Numbered from the stretch's first letter, positions 1 through 9,400 are shown. The stretch is 64,000 bases of DNA from Mesorhizobium sp. M4B.F.Ca.ET.058.02.1.1 (GCF_003952505.1 NZ_CP034450.1:1984001-2048000), one strand, 5' to 3'. Numbers and translations: made by a program. Notes: generated by a model from the sequence alone, not told the origin.

Positions 1-663
1 GGCGGCGAGACGGCCTTTCCGCTGCTTTTGCGCCAGGTTTTCGGCATCCCGATCATGCGCGCCAGCGCCTCGCTGCTATGGTTCCGGCTGCAGGACGCCT
101 TCGTCGTCGGCATCCTCGCGTGCCTGGTGTGGCCAGGGCTGCATCCAGCGCTGCGGGCTGCGGGGATCGCGGCGCTGATGGTCGTCGCCTGGTACCTGCC
201 CCGCTGGGCGCGCGCGCCGCACGACTGGGCGGGGCGCGGCCGGGTGGTGGCCAAGCTCGGCCGTATTCGCGACATCTTCACCGAGGCGACGGGACGCTCC
301 CGCTACGGCTGGTGGTGGACGGTCGCCAACTGGGCGCTGAAGCTTTCGGTGCAGGCATGGCTGCTGGCGCTGATGCTGGGGACATCCTTCACGACCGCCT
401 TTCCGGGCGTGGTCGGCGCCGAGGGCGCGGCTATCTTGCCGGTGCAGGGCGTCGCCGGCTTCGGCACCTATGAGGCGGGCGCGGCGGCGGCATTGCTCAC
501 CTCCGGCATCGCCTTGAAAAGCGGCCTGCAGGCGGCGCTCGCCCTGCATCTGTTCATCTTCGGCTCGGCCATCGCCACCGGCGCCATCGCCTGGCTGTTC
601 CCCTCGAAATCAACGCTACCGGAAGATCCGGCCGCGGAAGCTGCAAGGAAGCCCTCGCTATGA
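1..663 (+). CDS. Lysylphosphatidylglycerol synthase TM-region / UPF0104-like membrane protein (5' truncated)
   Basis: The reading frame is open from the first base, so the true start lies upstream and only the C-terminal ~220 residues are seen. At least four hydrophobic segments alternate with basic loops. The late motif PVQGVAGFGTYEAG, followed by a long Ala/Leu helix, is typical of the flippase-like lysylphosphatidylglycerol-synthase TM family (UPF0104/DUF2029-like neighbours of polyprenyl glycosyltransferases). The stop overlaps the next gene's start (ATGA), so the two are probably translationally coupled. A role in moving or building a lipid-linked sugar is inferred from that pairing; the substrate cannot be read from the sequence. 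Confidence 0.7.
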   Translation, partial: GGETAFPLLLRQVFGIPIMRASASLLWFRLQDAFVVGILACLVWPGLHPALRAAGIAALMVVAWYLPRWARAPHDWAGRGRVVAKLGRIRDIFTEATGRSRYGWWWTVANWALKLSVQAWLLALMLGTSFTTAFPGVVGAEGAAILPVQGVAGFGTYEAGAAAALLTSGIALKSGLQAALALHLFIFGSAIATGAIAWLFPSKSTLPEDPAAEAARKPSL

Positions 664-1703
664 ACCTGCTGCCCATCCCTGCATCGGGTTTGCCCGACGG
701 CGCGGTCATGCCCGAGCATAAGCTCTCGATTGTCATTCCGATGTACAACGAGGCCGACAATGTCGAGCCCCTGCTCGCCCGCATCCATCAGGCGATGGAA
801 GGCTACAGCCAGCCGTGGGAAGTGGTGCTCGTCGACGACGGCAGCACGGACGCGACGCCGGCTGAGATCCGGCGGCTCGCCGCTGAATACGGGCCGCACG
901 TGCACGCGGTCGAGCTGGTACGCAACTACAAGCAGACCGCCGCCATGCAGGCAGGACTCGACGCTGCGCGCGGCGATGTCATCGCCACCCTCGATGGCGA
1001 CCTGCAGAACGACCCGTTCGACATACCGCGAATGGTCTACCGCCTGCTCAACGAGGACCTCGACCTCGTCGCCGGCTGGCGCAAGGACCGCCAGGAGGGC
1101 TTTCTGATGCGCCGGCTGCCCTCGCGCATCGCCAACAGGTTGATCGCGCGCGTCACCGGCGTGCGGCTGAAGGATTATGGATGCAGCCTGAAGATCTTCC
1201 GCGGCAGCGTCATCCGCAGCGTCAGGCTCTATGGCGAGATGCACCGCTTCATCCCGGCCTGGCTGGCGACGGTGACGACGCCGCGGCGCATCGCACAGGA
1301 AGTGGTGACCCATCATCCGCGCATCCACGGCCAGTCCAAATACGGCATCTCGCGCACCTTCAGGGTCGTGCTCGACCTGGTGTTCATGTATTTCTTCATG
1401 CGCTACCGCACGCGGCCCGGACATTTCTTCGGCGGCATCGGCATCGTGCTCGGCGCGGTGGGCTCGCTGGTGCTTGCCTATCTCCTGTGCCTGAAACTGT
1501 TGCTCGGCCAGGACATCGGCACGCGCCCGATGCTGTTCACCGGCTTCTTCCTGCTTATCGCTGGGGTGCAGATGGTGACGTCCGGTGTGCTGGCGGAATT
1601 GCTGGCGCGCGTCTATCACGAGGCGAACGGGGTGTCGGCTTATGTCGCGCGGCCGCGGCCGGATGAAAGCGACAGCGACGGCTGGTATCGCCTGGCGTCA
1701 TGA
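660..1703 (+). CDS. GT2 glycosyltransferase, polyprenyl-phosphate sugar type (DPM1/GtrB/ArnC-like)
   Basis: A 347-residue family-2 glycosyltransferase. The GT-A fold shows LSIVIPMYNEADNVEP near residue 22, VLVDDGSTDAT near 57, and the metal/substrate motif TLDGDLQNDP near 109. Two hydrophobic helices follow at about residues 240-320, the layout of enzymes that transfer a sugar to undecaprenyl phosphate on the cytoplasmic face. The start at 660 overlaps the upstream stop by 4 nt; the ATG at 708 (MPEHKLSIVIP) is an alternative that trims an unconserved leader. With the upstream flippase-like protein it could supply a lipid-linked sugar for lipid A, O-antigen or exopolysaccharide decoration; that use is inference. 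Confidence 0.88.
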   Translation: MNLLPIPASGLPDGAVMPEHKLSIVIPMYNEADNVEPLLARIHQAMEGYSQPWEVVLVDDGSTDATPAEIRRLAAEYGPHVHAVELVRNYKQTAAMQAGLDAARGDVIATLDGDLQNDPFDIPRMVYRLLNEDLDLVAGWRKDRQEGFLMRRLPSRIANRLIARVTGVRLKDYGCSLKIFRGSVIRSVRLYGEMHRFIPAWLATVTTPRRIAQEVVTHHPRIHGQSKYGISRTFRVVLDLVFMYFFMRYRTRPGHFFGGIGIVLGAVGSLVLAYLLCLKLLLGQDIGTRPMLFTGFFLLIAGVQMVTSGVLAELLARVYHEANGVSAYVARPRPDESDSDGWYRLAS

Positions 1704-2098
1704 TTTGACCGGACTCTCATGGAACTTGCGCCAGCAATATCCCACCAAGGCCCAGGCGCGGCAGCGCGACGCTAGAACCTGCCGCGGTTGCGAGGTCGAG
1801 GACGGGCTGCGGAAGTTCGTCGACTGGTACCGCAGGCAATGGCGGCCGGAGGGCAAGAGGCAAGGCGCAAGGCCTGCGCCAGCCTCTCGCCCTCGGCTCG
1901 CGCCCCCCGGCGAAAGATCTGTGTCGCGAACAGTGGTCCGAATGCCGACTGCCTGTCTCGCTGCTCCGGAAATATTAGAGGGGGCTGATTAAAATTCAGG
2001 CAAACGGCGTGGTGAGCACCGTCTTTAACCGCCGTGCCGGATATTATTAGAATGCGAACGATCGTCCGGGCATCGAGGGGCGCCCCGCCCAACGCCCC
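1704..2098. other. Intergenic stretch between convergent genes, nothing recognised
   Basis: About 395 bases between the GT2 gene and the end of the minus-strand sulfatase-like gene. I see no convincing coding frame, tRNA, repeat matching others in the window, or T-tailed hairpin. Local AT-rich islands near 1970-2050 are the only departure from the surrounding composition. Confidence 0.4.
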
Positions 2099-4480
2099 CT
2101 ACACGCATCCGTCGACAAACGGGCCGTTCACCCACAGCGATCCGTTGTTGTACATGCTGGTGCCGCTGCCATCGGTGTAGCCGGTGGCCCGGTTGTCGAT
2201 GTGCAGCCTGCTGTTCGGCACCAGCTGGCCGTTCACCTTGACGCTCTTGATGAACAGGTTGCGATCGCCTGGCTTGCCCTGCCCAGCCCACAGGTCATTG
2301 GCAAAACGAAGCTCGATCAAATGCGGGCTGGCCACGGCGCTGAGGTCGACACGGAACGGTTTTGCATCCGCCGACGCCGCCTGCAGCTCGGCGCCGATCT
2401 CGTCGGGCGTTACGGCCTTGCTTTGCACGCCCGACACGTTGATCTGGGCGACGGGCTTGCCATCCACCAGGACATCCAGGCGCGGCGGTCCTTCGAACTC
2501 CGTGCCGGTGGCGTCGATCTCCAGGTTGGTGACGGTGCAGCGCGCGGTGTTTTTGGCCTCGGCAGCGACCAGATCGGCGACGCGCCGCCGCTGCGACTGC
2601 ACCCATCCGGCGATCGGCTGCAGCAGCGCGTTGCGGTCGCTTTTGTCGTTGAAGAGATTTGTCCGCTCGTCGGGATCGGCCTTGAGGTCATACTGCTCGA
2701 CCTTGCCGGTGGTCGCGTTGAAGACGACCTTGCGGTCGTCCTCGCGGTAGCCGAACAGGAAGCCAGCCCAGGGATTGAAGAAGAAGGTCTTGTTCGGCCG
2801 CTGCTCGCTGAACAGGCTGCGCCCCTGCCACTGCTTGGGCAGCGGAAGACCGAGTATGTCGAGGATGGTCGGGGCGATGTCGACGATGCCGCCGACGGAA
2901 TGCACGACCTGATCATGGAAGAGATGCTTGTTGATCATGATCAGCGGGATGTGGACGTTCTCCTCATAGATCGCGCTGGCATGGACATAGTCGTCATGCT
3001 CTCCGAACGCCTCGCCATGATCGCCAAGGATCACGACCAAAGTCGAATCGAGCTTGCCCGACTGCTTCAGCGACTCGAGGATTTCGCCAAGCGCCGTATC
3101 GCCGACCTTGAGGGCATTGAGGTAGGCATTGAATTTTTCGTCGTCCGAGTAGTGGACCAGCCCGGTGTGGGAGGAAGGCGCCATCTTCGAGAACATCGGG
3201 CTGTCGGTGATGTAAGGATAATGGGTCATCGCCGTGAACATGATGGCGAAGAAAGGATTCCCCTCGTCCTTGTTCATCCAGTCGATGGTCGACTGCGCCG
3301 TGCACAGATCACTGTTGTAATCCATGTTCTTCCAGTGCTCGGAACTGAGCTTGAAGGTGGGAGTGGCGCATTTCTGCCCGCGATAATCCTGGATCGTATC
3401 AAGCCCCTTGTTGAGCAGGAATTCGTCGACGCGCTGGAACCGGGAATCCGCGCTCCAGAAGAAGCCGGTGCGAAAGCTGTGCGCGGAGAGCGTGTTGGAG
3501 ATCGAATCCAGCGGCAGATACGGATGCTGCATCGTCATGCCGTAGTATGAGATGTCGTTGTACATCGAGGTAAACAGAGAAAATAGCGAGTAATGCGTGG
3601 AAGGGGCATGCGCGTAGATGTTGTCGAAGCGTATGGAGTCCGCGGCATAGCTCTTGATGTTCGGCGTGACCGGGTACTTGCCGCCAAACGTCTCGATGTA
3701 TTTTGACGGCACCGACTCCATCATGAAGATCAGCACGTTCTTGATGGGATTCGGCGTCGGCGCCTTGAAGCTGGAGGTTTCCGGCGGACGCTCGCCGACG
3801 CTGGCGACATCTGGATCCTTGTCGTTGGCGCTCATGGTCAGCACCACCGGCGTCGGACTGAGCAGGGCCGATTCGACGAAATGCACGATCGGATTGTCGA
3901 TCTTCGCCGCCGGCAGCGCTTCCGCATGCACGTGATAGCCCGTGCCGACCAAGGCGCCCGCGACGCCGAGCACGAGTGCGCCCAGAAGGACCCTGTGACC
4001 GATGACACCCAGCCGCAGCCACAGTCTGGCCGCGGCAGAGCCGAGAACAAGCACCAGGGCGATGGACACCGACAGGATAGCGACTTCCCTGAAGTTGAGC
4101 GCGTCGCCCATGGCGTTCCTGGCGTCCGCATTCTGGAGGAAGTCGCCATAGACCAGCCACTGGAAGGTGAACGGCTCGCCCAGCATCTTGACCAGATTTA
4201 TGTTCGCAAACCCCCAGCTCAGCGACACCAGGACGGCAAGGTAGAAAAGGAAGAAGACGACGGCGGACCCAAGACGGCTGGCCTTGAGCAGAAAGAGCAG
4301 GATCAAGGCTGTCACCGTCATCGACGCTATGACGACGAGGTCGTAGTAGCTCGATGCCAATCCCTTGGGGATGGATGCCACAAGGCCCCCAAGCGTCGTT
4401 TGCGGATCGACGATGATGCTCCGGTAGACGCCAAGCAGCAGCCACGACAGCAGACCAGTGCAAATGATCTGCAGGCTCAT
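2099..4480 (-). CDS. Membrane-anchored sulfatase / phosphoethanolamine-transferase superfamily protein with carbohydrate-binding-like C-terminus
   Basis: From the ATG at 4480 the protein is ~793 residues. The first ~230 form about five transmembrane helices. An alkaline-phosphatase-superfamily (sulfatase) domain follows, with a metal-ligand motif FMMESVPSKY, the presumed nucleophile region APSTHYSLFSLFTS, and the signature LGDHGEAFGEH ... YEENVHIPLIM. The last ~110 residues contain RFANDLWAGQGKPGDRNLFI, resembling the calcium-dependent xylan-binding CBM36/60 type. The enzyme would act on a periplasmic or surface glycan, adding or removing a phospho- or sulfo-group. A frame remains open upstream; a GTG at 4543 that overlaps the stop of a 27-codon frame is an alternative start. 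No strong Shine-Dalgarno decides between them. A sulfotransferase gene lies just upstream on the same strand. Confidence 0.78.
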   Translation of the reverse strand: MSLQIICTGLLSWLLLGVYRSIIVDPQTTLGGLVASIPKGLASSYYDLVVIASMTVTALILLFLLKASRLGSAVVFFLFYLAVLVSLSWGFANINLVKMLGEPFTFQWLVYGDFLQNADARNAMGDALNFREVAILSVSIALVLVLGSAAARLWLRLGVIGHRVLLGALVLGVAGALVGTGYHVHAEALPAAKIDNPIVHFVESALLSPTPVVLTMSANDKDPDVASVGERPPETSSFKAPTPNPIKNVLIFMMESVPSKYIETFGGKYPVTPNIKSYAADSIRFDNIYAHAPSTHYSLFSLFTSMYNDISYYGMTMQHPYLPLDSISNTLSAHSFRTGFFWSADSRFQRVDEFLLNKGLDTIQDYRGQKCATPTFKLSSEHWKNMDYNSDLCTAQSTIDWMNKDEGNPFFAIMFTAMTHYPYITDSPMFSKMAPSSHTGLVHYSDDEKFNAYLNALKVGDTALGEILESLKQSGKLDSTLVVILGDHGEAFGEHDDYVHASAIYEENVHIPLIMINKHLFHDQVVHSVGGIVDIAPTILDILGLPLPKQWQGRSLFSEQRPNKTFFFNPWAGFLFGYREDDRKVVFNATTGKVEQYDLKADPDERTNLFNDKSDRNALLQPIAGWVQSQRRRVADLVAAEAKNTARCTVTNLEIDATGTEFEGPPRLDVLVDGKPVAQINVSGVQSKAVTPDEIGAELQAASADAKPFRVDLSAVASPHLIELRFANDLWAGQGKPGDRNLFIKSVKVNGQLVPNSRLHIDNRATGYTDGSGTSMYNNGSLWVNGPFVDGCV

Positions 4481-4733
4481 GCACCGGAAACGCACGTCGC
4501 GCGCCGAAATCGGGCTCACCTTCGATGCTCTCCGGACGCTCACGGCTCTGCCCTGCCCGCCATGCCGGTACGGCTCGCCGAGCCAGTGCCGCCAATGATG
4601 TCGGCAATCGCAGCAACACTCATAGGAATACCCGCCGCCAGTTTGCGCTTCGGCCCGGCCACGGCCAAAAGCCTTCAAACCCCCATGACAGAATCGGTCT
4701 GCGCCGAAAAAGAGTCAACAAAATCAAGCATGC

Positions 4734-4763
4734 GTTAACCAAGCTTGTTGAGGATTGGTTAAC
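4734..4763. promoter_or_regulatory. Inverted repeat GTTAACCAA-N12-TTGGTTAAC upstream of the sulfatase-like gene
   Basis: Perfect 9-bp arms at 4734-4742 and 4755-4763 around a 12-nt spacer, in the ~414-nt region between the sulfatase-like start (4480) and the sulfotransferase end (4895). There is no T-tract, so it looks more like a dyad for a regulator than a terminator. It could also be the 3' end structure of the sulfotransferase transcript. The rest of this intergenic region shows nothing else recognisable. Confidence 0.35.
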
Positions 4764-4894
4764 CGAACGCCTGATCGACGCAGCTTTTGGCCCGCCGCCT
4801 GCCGGTCCGGACATCGGCTAAGGGTCGGAAGCCGACGAACTTTCGACGCAGGGCGACGGCGGCGCCGCGACCGCCCTCGCCGCCCGCACCGCCC

Positions 4895-5635
4895 TCACCC
4901 CAGCGCGTATAAAGCTTCCGTGGAAATGGCCCTGAAATAGGCGGTGAATTCCCAGTAGTTCTCGATGCGCTCGGCAAAGGGGCGCGGCGGCGACTTCAGG
5001 GTCTCAGTCTTGAAACGGTCGAGGCGCTGGGAGCCGCCGAGATAGGCTATGATGGCATTTCCGACCAGCGGATCGGCGATGTCGCCATAGTGGATCGGGA
5101 AATATGGCTGCCCGGTCTCGAACAGCACGGATTTGATCTTGGCCCGAAACAGGTTGAGTTCGTTGAGGTAAGAATTAAACCGGTCGATGTCGAAACGCAC
5201 TTTCTTGCGGTCATCGCCAGCGGGCAGCGGCTCCGAGGCATCGACAGTCCAGACGCCGGACGCCTCGGCCTCAAGCAGTGAAAGGAAGGACGCGACCGGG
5301 TTCCTGACGAGCCAGAGCTTCTTGACGCTGTCGTCTTCCAGCACCGGAAGAATGGCCGGCCGCGTCTGCTCGGGAAATAGGTGGAAGCCGACAAAGCGGG
5401 CCACCGGGTCGTCGAAGATCCGCGCGATGAATTGCTCGGGGTCGGCGTCACGCACCTCGACGGCCTCACGGGGCAGGTTCATCTTCTCGTGGTAGTCGTT
5501 GCGCAGGCCGACAAAGGTCGAATTGAAGACCTCGCCATGCATCACCATCCCGTCATACTGATTGAGATGGCGGTTGAGCGCTTGGGATCCGGTCCTTGGC
5601 GAGGCGATAAGCACGAACTTTTGACATGGCTGCAT
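4895..5635 (-). CDS. Sulfotransferase (Stf0-like)
   Basis: A 246-residue protein starting MQPCQKFVLIASPRTGS. The SPRTGSQALNRHL segment is the PAPS 5'-phosphosulfate loop of sulfotransferases. Further on, KKLWLVRNPVASFLSLLEA matches the 3'-phosphate-binding motif (R-N-P-V-x-S). The family transfers sulfate from PAPS to sugar hydroxyls; Stf0-type enzymes sulfate trehalose or glycolipids. The open frame extends far upstream, but that part is the shadow of the next gene, and the ATG at 5635 places the P-loop correctly. The adjacent sulfatase-superfamily and glycosyltransferase genes suggest a sulfated surface glycan. The acceptor is unknown. Length is on the short side of the family. Confidence 0.8.
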   Translation of the reverse strand: MQPCQKFVLIASPRTGSQALNRHLNQYDGMVMHGEVFNSTFVGLRNDYHEKMNLPREAVEVRDADPEQFIARIFDDPVARFVGFHLFPEQTRPAILPVLEDDSVKKLWLVRNPVASFLSLLEAEASGVWTVDASEPLPAGDDRKKVRFDIDRFNSYLNELNLFRAKIKSVLFETGQPYFPIHYGDIADPLVGNAIIAYLGGSQRLDRFKTETLKSPPRPFAERIENYWEFTAYFRAISTEALYALG

Positions 5636-5781
5636 TCGCACGAGGCCCGCGAAGACGACGACGGCACCGAAAATACACCAACGACCCCTTGGATCAATTG
5701 CACCGCCGCAGCATGGATCGGCGATGGCGGGCGCTGCCCAGCGCCCGCCATCGTGATGCTTTTCAACACTGGTTCGCGGGA

Positions 5782-6300
5782 TCAGCCGCCGCGCAGTCGG
5801 GTCGGACCGAGGCTGGCGATGGTCGTGCCGCGCTGTTCGGAAGGACATGTCGGCAGAAAGCGGCTCGCATCGGCGTAGGTCATCGTCGCGATGGAACCCT
5901 TCAGCCCGCCGCGCTTGGCGATCCAGCCGCGAACCCAGCCGGGATAGTTCTTCATCATGAAATTGGCGGCCACCTGGTTGCCGCGCGCGCCGGCGCCATA
6001 CGGCAGGTGAAAGCCGAACGACGCGCGCTGCGTGATGCAGACCTTGCTCCTGGGCATCGACAGATAGAGTGTGCAGGCCGAGTCGCAGGCGCCGCTGAAG
6101 CGCACGAAGGTGCCGCTGCGGCGCATCTTCAGCGCACGGATAGCATAGTCGATCACATAGCCGCCGCGGTCGCCGCTGATCGTCTTGACGTTGGCACTGC
6201 CGAGGTTGATGCGCGGCCGCATAAGTTGGTCGGCGGAGCTCGCCGAGACCGTGGCGCCCATTACGACGAGCGCACCGAGAAACATCATTGTCGTTTTCAT
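5782..6300 (-). CDS. Periplasmic ClpP-like (COG3904-type) protein
   Basis: A 172-residue protein. The ATG at 6300 has a strong GGAGG five bases upstream, and an N-terminal signal peptide (MKTTMMFLGALVVMGATVSASSA) follows; a frame-compatible ATG further upstream lacks this ribosome site. The core motif SGACDSACTLYL ... RASFGFHLPYG places a Ser and a His as in ClpP/crotonase-fold periplasmic proteins common in alphaproteobacteria. Four cysteines (GACDSAC, SKVC, PTCPS) could form disulfides. These proteins are predicted serine peptidases, but activity has rarely been shown. It stands alone, divergent from the large glycosyltransferase gene. Confidence 0.7.
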   Translation of the reverse strand: MKTTMMFLGALVVMGATVSASSADQLMRPRINLGSANVKTISGDRGGYVIDYAIRALKMRRSGTFVRFSGACDSACTLYLSMPRSKVCITQRASFGFHLPYGAGARGNQVAANFMMKNYPGWVRGWIAKRGGLKGSIATMTYADASRFLPTCPSEQRGTTIASLGPTRLRGG

Positions 6301-6534
6301 TTGCGCCTCCTGATATGCCGTCATGACTAGCCAGGAGCCGTAAAGATTGCTTATGCCGCGTCGCTAAAGTTGTAACAGTCGTTTGATTGCACAGCCATTT
6401 TAGGAACTGCTTGAGGACTTGGTTTACCGACAGCGCAGAAGCATGATCACCAAAAAGTAAACCTGGCACGGGCATCATGACGGAAGGGATCGCGCCGCGG
6501 AGGCGCTTGCGGTGGAACTGAACAAGGAATTTCG

Positions 6535-9204
6535 ATGGCCGTTGGTGGCAAGGAGCTAAGGCCGTTGCAGCCGGAAGGCGGGCGTCGCCGCGTCTGTGTC
6601 ATGACGAGCGTGATCGGCCGTCGCGGCGAAGACGAAGCGGCCATGGTCGCGCTGGCCAGGCTTTTCGCCGCGGACGGCGACGAGGTCACCCTGCTATGGG
6701 TGCCGGGCCAGCAAGAGCCCTCCTCCGAAACGATGGCGGCGCACCGCCACGCGCTGGAGACGACCTCGGTCCGGCTGCATGTGCTCGACAGCTCGGATCG
6801 GTTGCTGCCCTCGCTGGCGACGCCCGAGAGCCGGTCGGCCGCCGTGCTGCACTATCTCGAACGGTCCGGCCACGACCTGGTCTATGCGCCGCTCGAGGGC
6901 GGGCTGCCCTACTTCACCTTGCTCGCGGCCGAGACAGCAGCGTTCACCGCGCCGCCCATCGTCATCGTCGCCCATGCTCCCGCGCAATGGGAGCATGAAG
7001 CCGACAAGGCATTCATGGACAGCACCTCGGCGATTGCCGTCGCCTTCATGGAGAAATATTGCGCCGAGATGGCCGACGGGACGATCTGCGTGTCGGCAGC
7101 CTTACGCAGGTGGATGGTGTCGAAGGGCTGGAAGGCCAGGAAGTTTTCGGTGATACCGCTGTTGCGGGACGCTGTAGACCCTGCCGGCGCGCTGCCGTCG
7201 ACCGGCAAGGGAAGCGCAAGCGAGCTTGTCGTGCTGGCCGGGTGGCGGCATCGCGATGGTCTGACGCTGTTGTGCGATGCGCTGGACATCCTTGCGACGG
7301 CGGCGCCCAAGGACCTTAGCATCACCGCCTTTGGTCCGTTCGGAAGGATCATGGGCGAGCATAGCGGCGGACTGGTTGTGCGGCGCGCCGAGCGATGGCC
7401 GTTCAAGCTTAACCTGTTGGCGAATGCGGACCTGAACACAAGGCTCGACCGTGCCGCCAGGACCGGGGCGCTTGCGGTCGTTCCCGCGCGGGCCGCATCG
7501 ACCGGCGCGACCGTCGCAGCCTGCATCGAGGCGGGGTTGCCGGTCGTTGCGACCAATGTCGGCGCGAACGCCGAGGCCTGGCTGGCCGAGGCGGGCCAGC
7601 CAGGCCTGGTCGAGCCCGACCCCGCCGCGCTGGCGCAGGCGATCTCGGCGGCGCTCGACGATCCGCCGCGCGTCCAGCGGATCGACCGCCTGCGCCAAAC
7701 CCGGCAGGCCTGGCTGGATACGCGCGATCCGCCGCGCAGGCGGGCCCGCAAGGGCGCCGGACCATCGCCGCTGGTTTCGATCGTCATGGCCCATCGCAAC
7801 CGGCCGTCCTATCTGAAACAGGCGATCGCGGCGGTCGAGGCTCAGACCTACGAAAATCTGGAACTGGTGCTGGTCGACGACGGCAGCGACCTGGACGAAG
7901 CCAGGCGATTGCTGGACGCGCTGGAACCGGGCTTCCGCCAACGCGGGTGGAAGATCCTGCGCCGGCCGCACAAGCACCTCGGCGCGGCCCGAAACGCCGG
8001 CATTCGCGCCACGCAGGGCGAACTGGTCCTGTTCGCCGATGACGACAATGCGCTGTTCCCGGAGGCGGTCGAGCATTTCGCCCGCGCCATGTCGGCTTCG
8101 GGCGCGGATATCTGCACCGCGTTCCAGTTGATCTTCTACGAGGACACCGTGCCCGACGACCGCGGCGACGGGCTGATCCACTATCTGCCGCTAGGCGGCC
8201 CCGACGCGCTCGGCCTGATCCACAACGTCTATGGCGACGCCAATGCGATGGTGCGCCGGTCTGTCTTCTCGCGCATCGGATACCTGGTCGAAGAGCCGGG
8301 CTATGCTATGCACGACTGGGAATTTTTCGCGCGGGCCTCGCTTGCCGGGCTGAAAATCAGGCCGATCCCGAAGCCGCTTTACTGGTACCGGTCGAAACCG
8401 GACGGCATGTTCCGGATGTCTAACTGGTATGACAATCGCCGCCCGGTCCTGAAGACATTTGGCTCGAGCCAGTTCGATGGCGCCGGGCTGCTGCACCAAC
8501 TGGCCATCGCCCAGAATACGACACGGTCCGAAATCGAGAGCGCACGCGAGAACCTGCGGTACACTCCCGCCTATCGAGACTATCTGGAGCTCTGCGACCT
8601 CGAGCCGAACAGCGATGCGACCCTGGAGAAGCTGGCGCGCATCGCCCGCTCGGTGGGCCGCGGCGATACCGCGGCCGGCTTGCTTGGACGGCCCGCAGCT
8701 GTCGATGTCACGGAACGTCCCGATGATGGCGGCGGTTCAACCATCCTCGTCTTTGATGTCTTGCGGACCGCCAGGCTGCTGACGCCGCGCGTCTCGGCCC
8801 TGCCGCTGCTGCTTGTCGCGCCGGATGGCGGCGGGGTGTTCCTGCGCCCCCACCCCGACGGCGCGGTGGCGGCCTCGCTCGATCATCAGTTTCCTCCCTT
8901 CTTCCGGGCGATCGAGGCTACAGTCGAAATCGCGCATGCCGACGCGCCGGCACTGGACTTCGCGCTTGCGCTTGCCCGCCCCGATCAGACCATCGACTGG
9001 CAGAGGGACATATCCGGGCAGACCCTTGCCTTCTCGGGCTGGATGACGGTCGCGGACAAATTCGCGCGCCGTAGCCTGGTGGCGACGCTTCGTGCACGGC
9101 GCAAAATGCCGCTCTCGATCATGCTTGCGGTTCGTTTCGCCGGAAGCCCCAACGGCGCTCCGACCAACGCCTTCTTTCGGACGCTGACACTGATCGGCGA
9201 CTGA
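6535..9204 (+). CDS. Giant two-domain glycosyltransferase (GT-B/GT4-like plus GT2) with novel C-terminal domain
   Basis: An 889-residue cytosolic-looking protein. Residues ~1-400 resemble a GT4-like GT-B fold: VCVMTSVIGRRGEDEAAM at the start and LVVLAGWRHRDGLTLLCDAL before the second Rossmann half. Residues ~415-640 are a canonical GT2 domain (SPLVSIVMAHRNRPSY, LVLVDDGSD, LFADDDNALFPEAVE, and the acceptor-side MHDWEFFARASLAG). The final ~120 residues (LLLVAPDGGGVFLRPH to the end) match no family I recognise but are clearly homologous to the end of the larger protein at 10900-14202. A GGA-type ribosome site precedes the ATG. Probably builds a capsule, O-antigen or exopolysaccharide unit; sugar specificity cannot be read. 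Confidence 0.85.
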   Translation: MAVGGKELRPLQPEGGRRRVCVMTSVIGRRGEDEAAMVALARLFAADGDEVTLLWVPGQQEPSSETMAAHRHALETTSVRLHVLDSSDRLLPSLATPESRSAAVLHYLERSGHDLVYAPLEGGLPYFTLLAAETAAFTAPPIVIVAHAPAQWEHEADKAFMDSTSAIAVAFMEKYCAEMADGTICVSAALRRWMVSKGWKARKFSVIPLLRDAVDPAGALPSTGKGSASELVVLAGWRHRDGLTLLCDALDILATAAPKDLSITAFGPFGRIMGEHSGGLVVRRAERWPFKLNLLANADLNTRLDRAARTGALAVVPARAASTGATVAACIEAGLPVVATNVGANAEAWLAEAGQPGLVEPDPAALAQAISAALDDPPRVQRIDRLRQTRQAWLDTRDPPRRRARKGAGPSPLVSIVMAHRNRPSYLKQAIAAVEAQTYENLELVLVDDGSDLDEARRLLDALEPGFRQRGWKILRRPHKHLGAARNAGIRATQGELVLFADDDNALFPEAVEHFARAMSASGADICTAFQLIFYEDTVPDDRGDGLIHYLPLGGPDALGLIHNVYGDANAMVRRSVFSRIGYLVEEPGYAMHDWEFFARASLAGLKIRPIPKPLYWYRSKPDGMFRMSNWYDNRRPVLKTFGSSQFDGAGLLHQLAIAQNTTRSEIESARENLRYTPAYRDYLELCDLEPNSDATLEKLARIARSVGRGDTAAGLLGRPAAVDVTERPDDGGGSTILVFDVLRTARLLTPRVSALPLLLVAPDGGGVFLRPHPDGAVAASLDHQFPPFFRAIEATVEIAHADAPALDFALALARPDQTIDWQRDISGQTLAFSGWMTVADKFARRSLVATLRARRKMPLSIMLAVRFAGSPNGAPTNAFFRTLTLIGD

Positions 9205-9255
9205 ACCGCGTCGTGCGGGAACGGATTCAGCCGGCGCGCTTCAAATCTTTGTTTT

Positions 9256-9306
9256 CATGCACGTCGTTCTCCCAAAAACCGCCGGAGCGTTAGGGCGACA
9301 TGCAGC
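9256..9306. repeat. Rhizobial-type palindromic intergenic repeat
   Basis: TGCACGTCG (9258-9266) pairs with CGACATGCA (9296-9304) with one mismatch, around a C-rich/A-rich core (CTCCCAAAAACCG). The pattern of a GCA(T/C)GTCG start, a CCCAAAA core and a GGGCGACATGCA end is common between genes in Rhizobiales genomes. Family membership is from memory. Confidence 0.55.
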
Positions 9307-9371
9307 GCGTCGGCCGCGGATCCGGCCGTTAACCTTGCGCCAGGATGGCGCCCGGCACGCCACGGATATGG

Positions 9372-9400
9372 TTGACAAATTGCTAACAAAACAATAATTT
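9372..9400 (+). promoter_or_regulatory. Sigma70-type promoter for the small secreted protein
   Basis: TTGACA at 9372-9377 and TAATTT at 9395-9400 are separated by 17 nt in an AT-rich island, ending 30 nt before the ATG at 9431. GGGG at 9421-9424 (within gaaaggggc) serves as the ribosome-binding site. Confidence 0.6.

Noticed and set aside
468..1619. Long open minus-strand frame (383 codons) opposite the GT2 gene
   Set aside because: Composition is His/Gln/Arg/Ala-rich with no motif, and it is antisense to a clear glycosyltransferase; a GC-driven shadow.
4895..6478. 527-codon frame covering sulfotransferase and ClpP-like regions
   Set aside because: The part upstream of 5635 is antisense-like low-complexity; the ClpP-like protein has its own frame with signal peptide and ribosome site.
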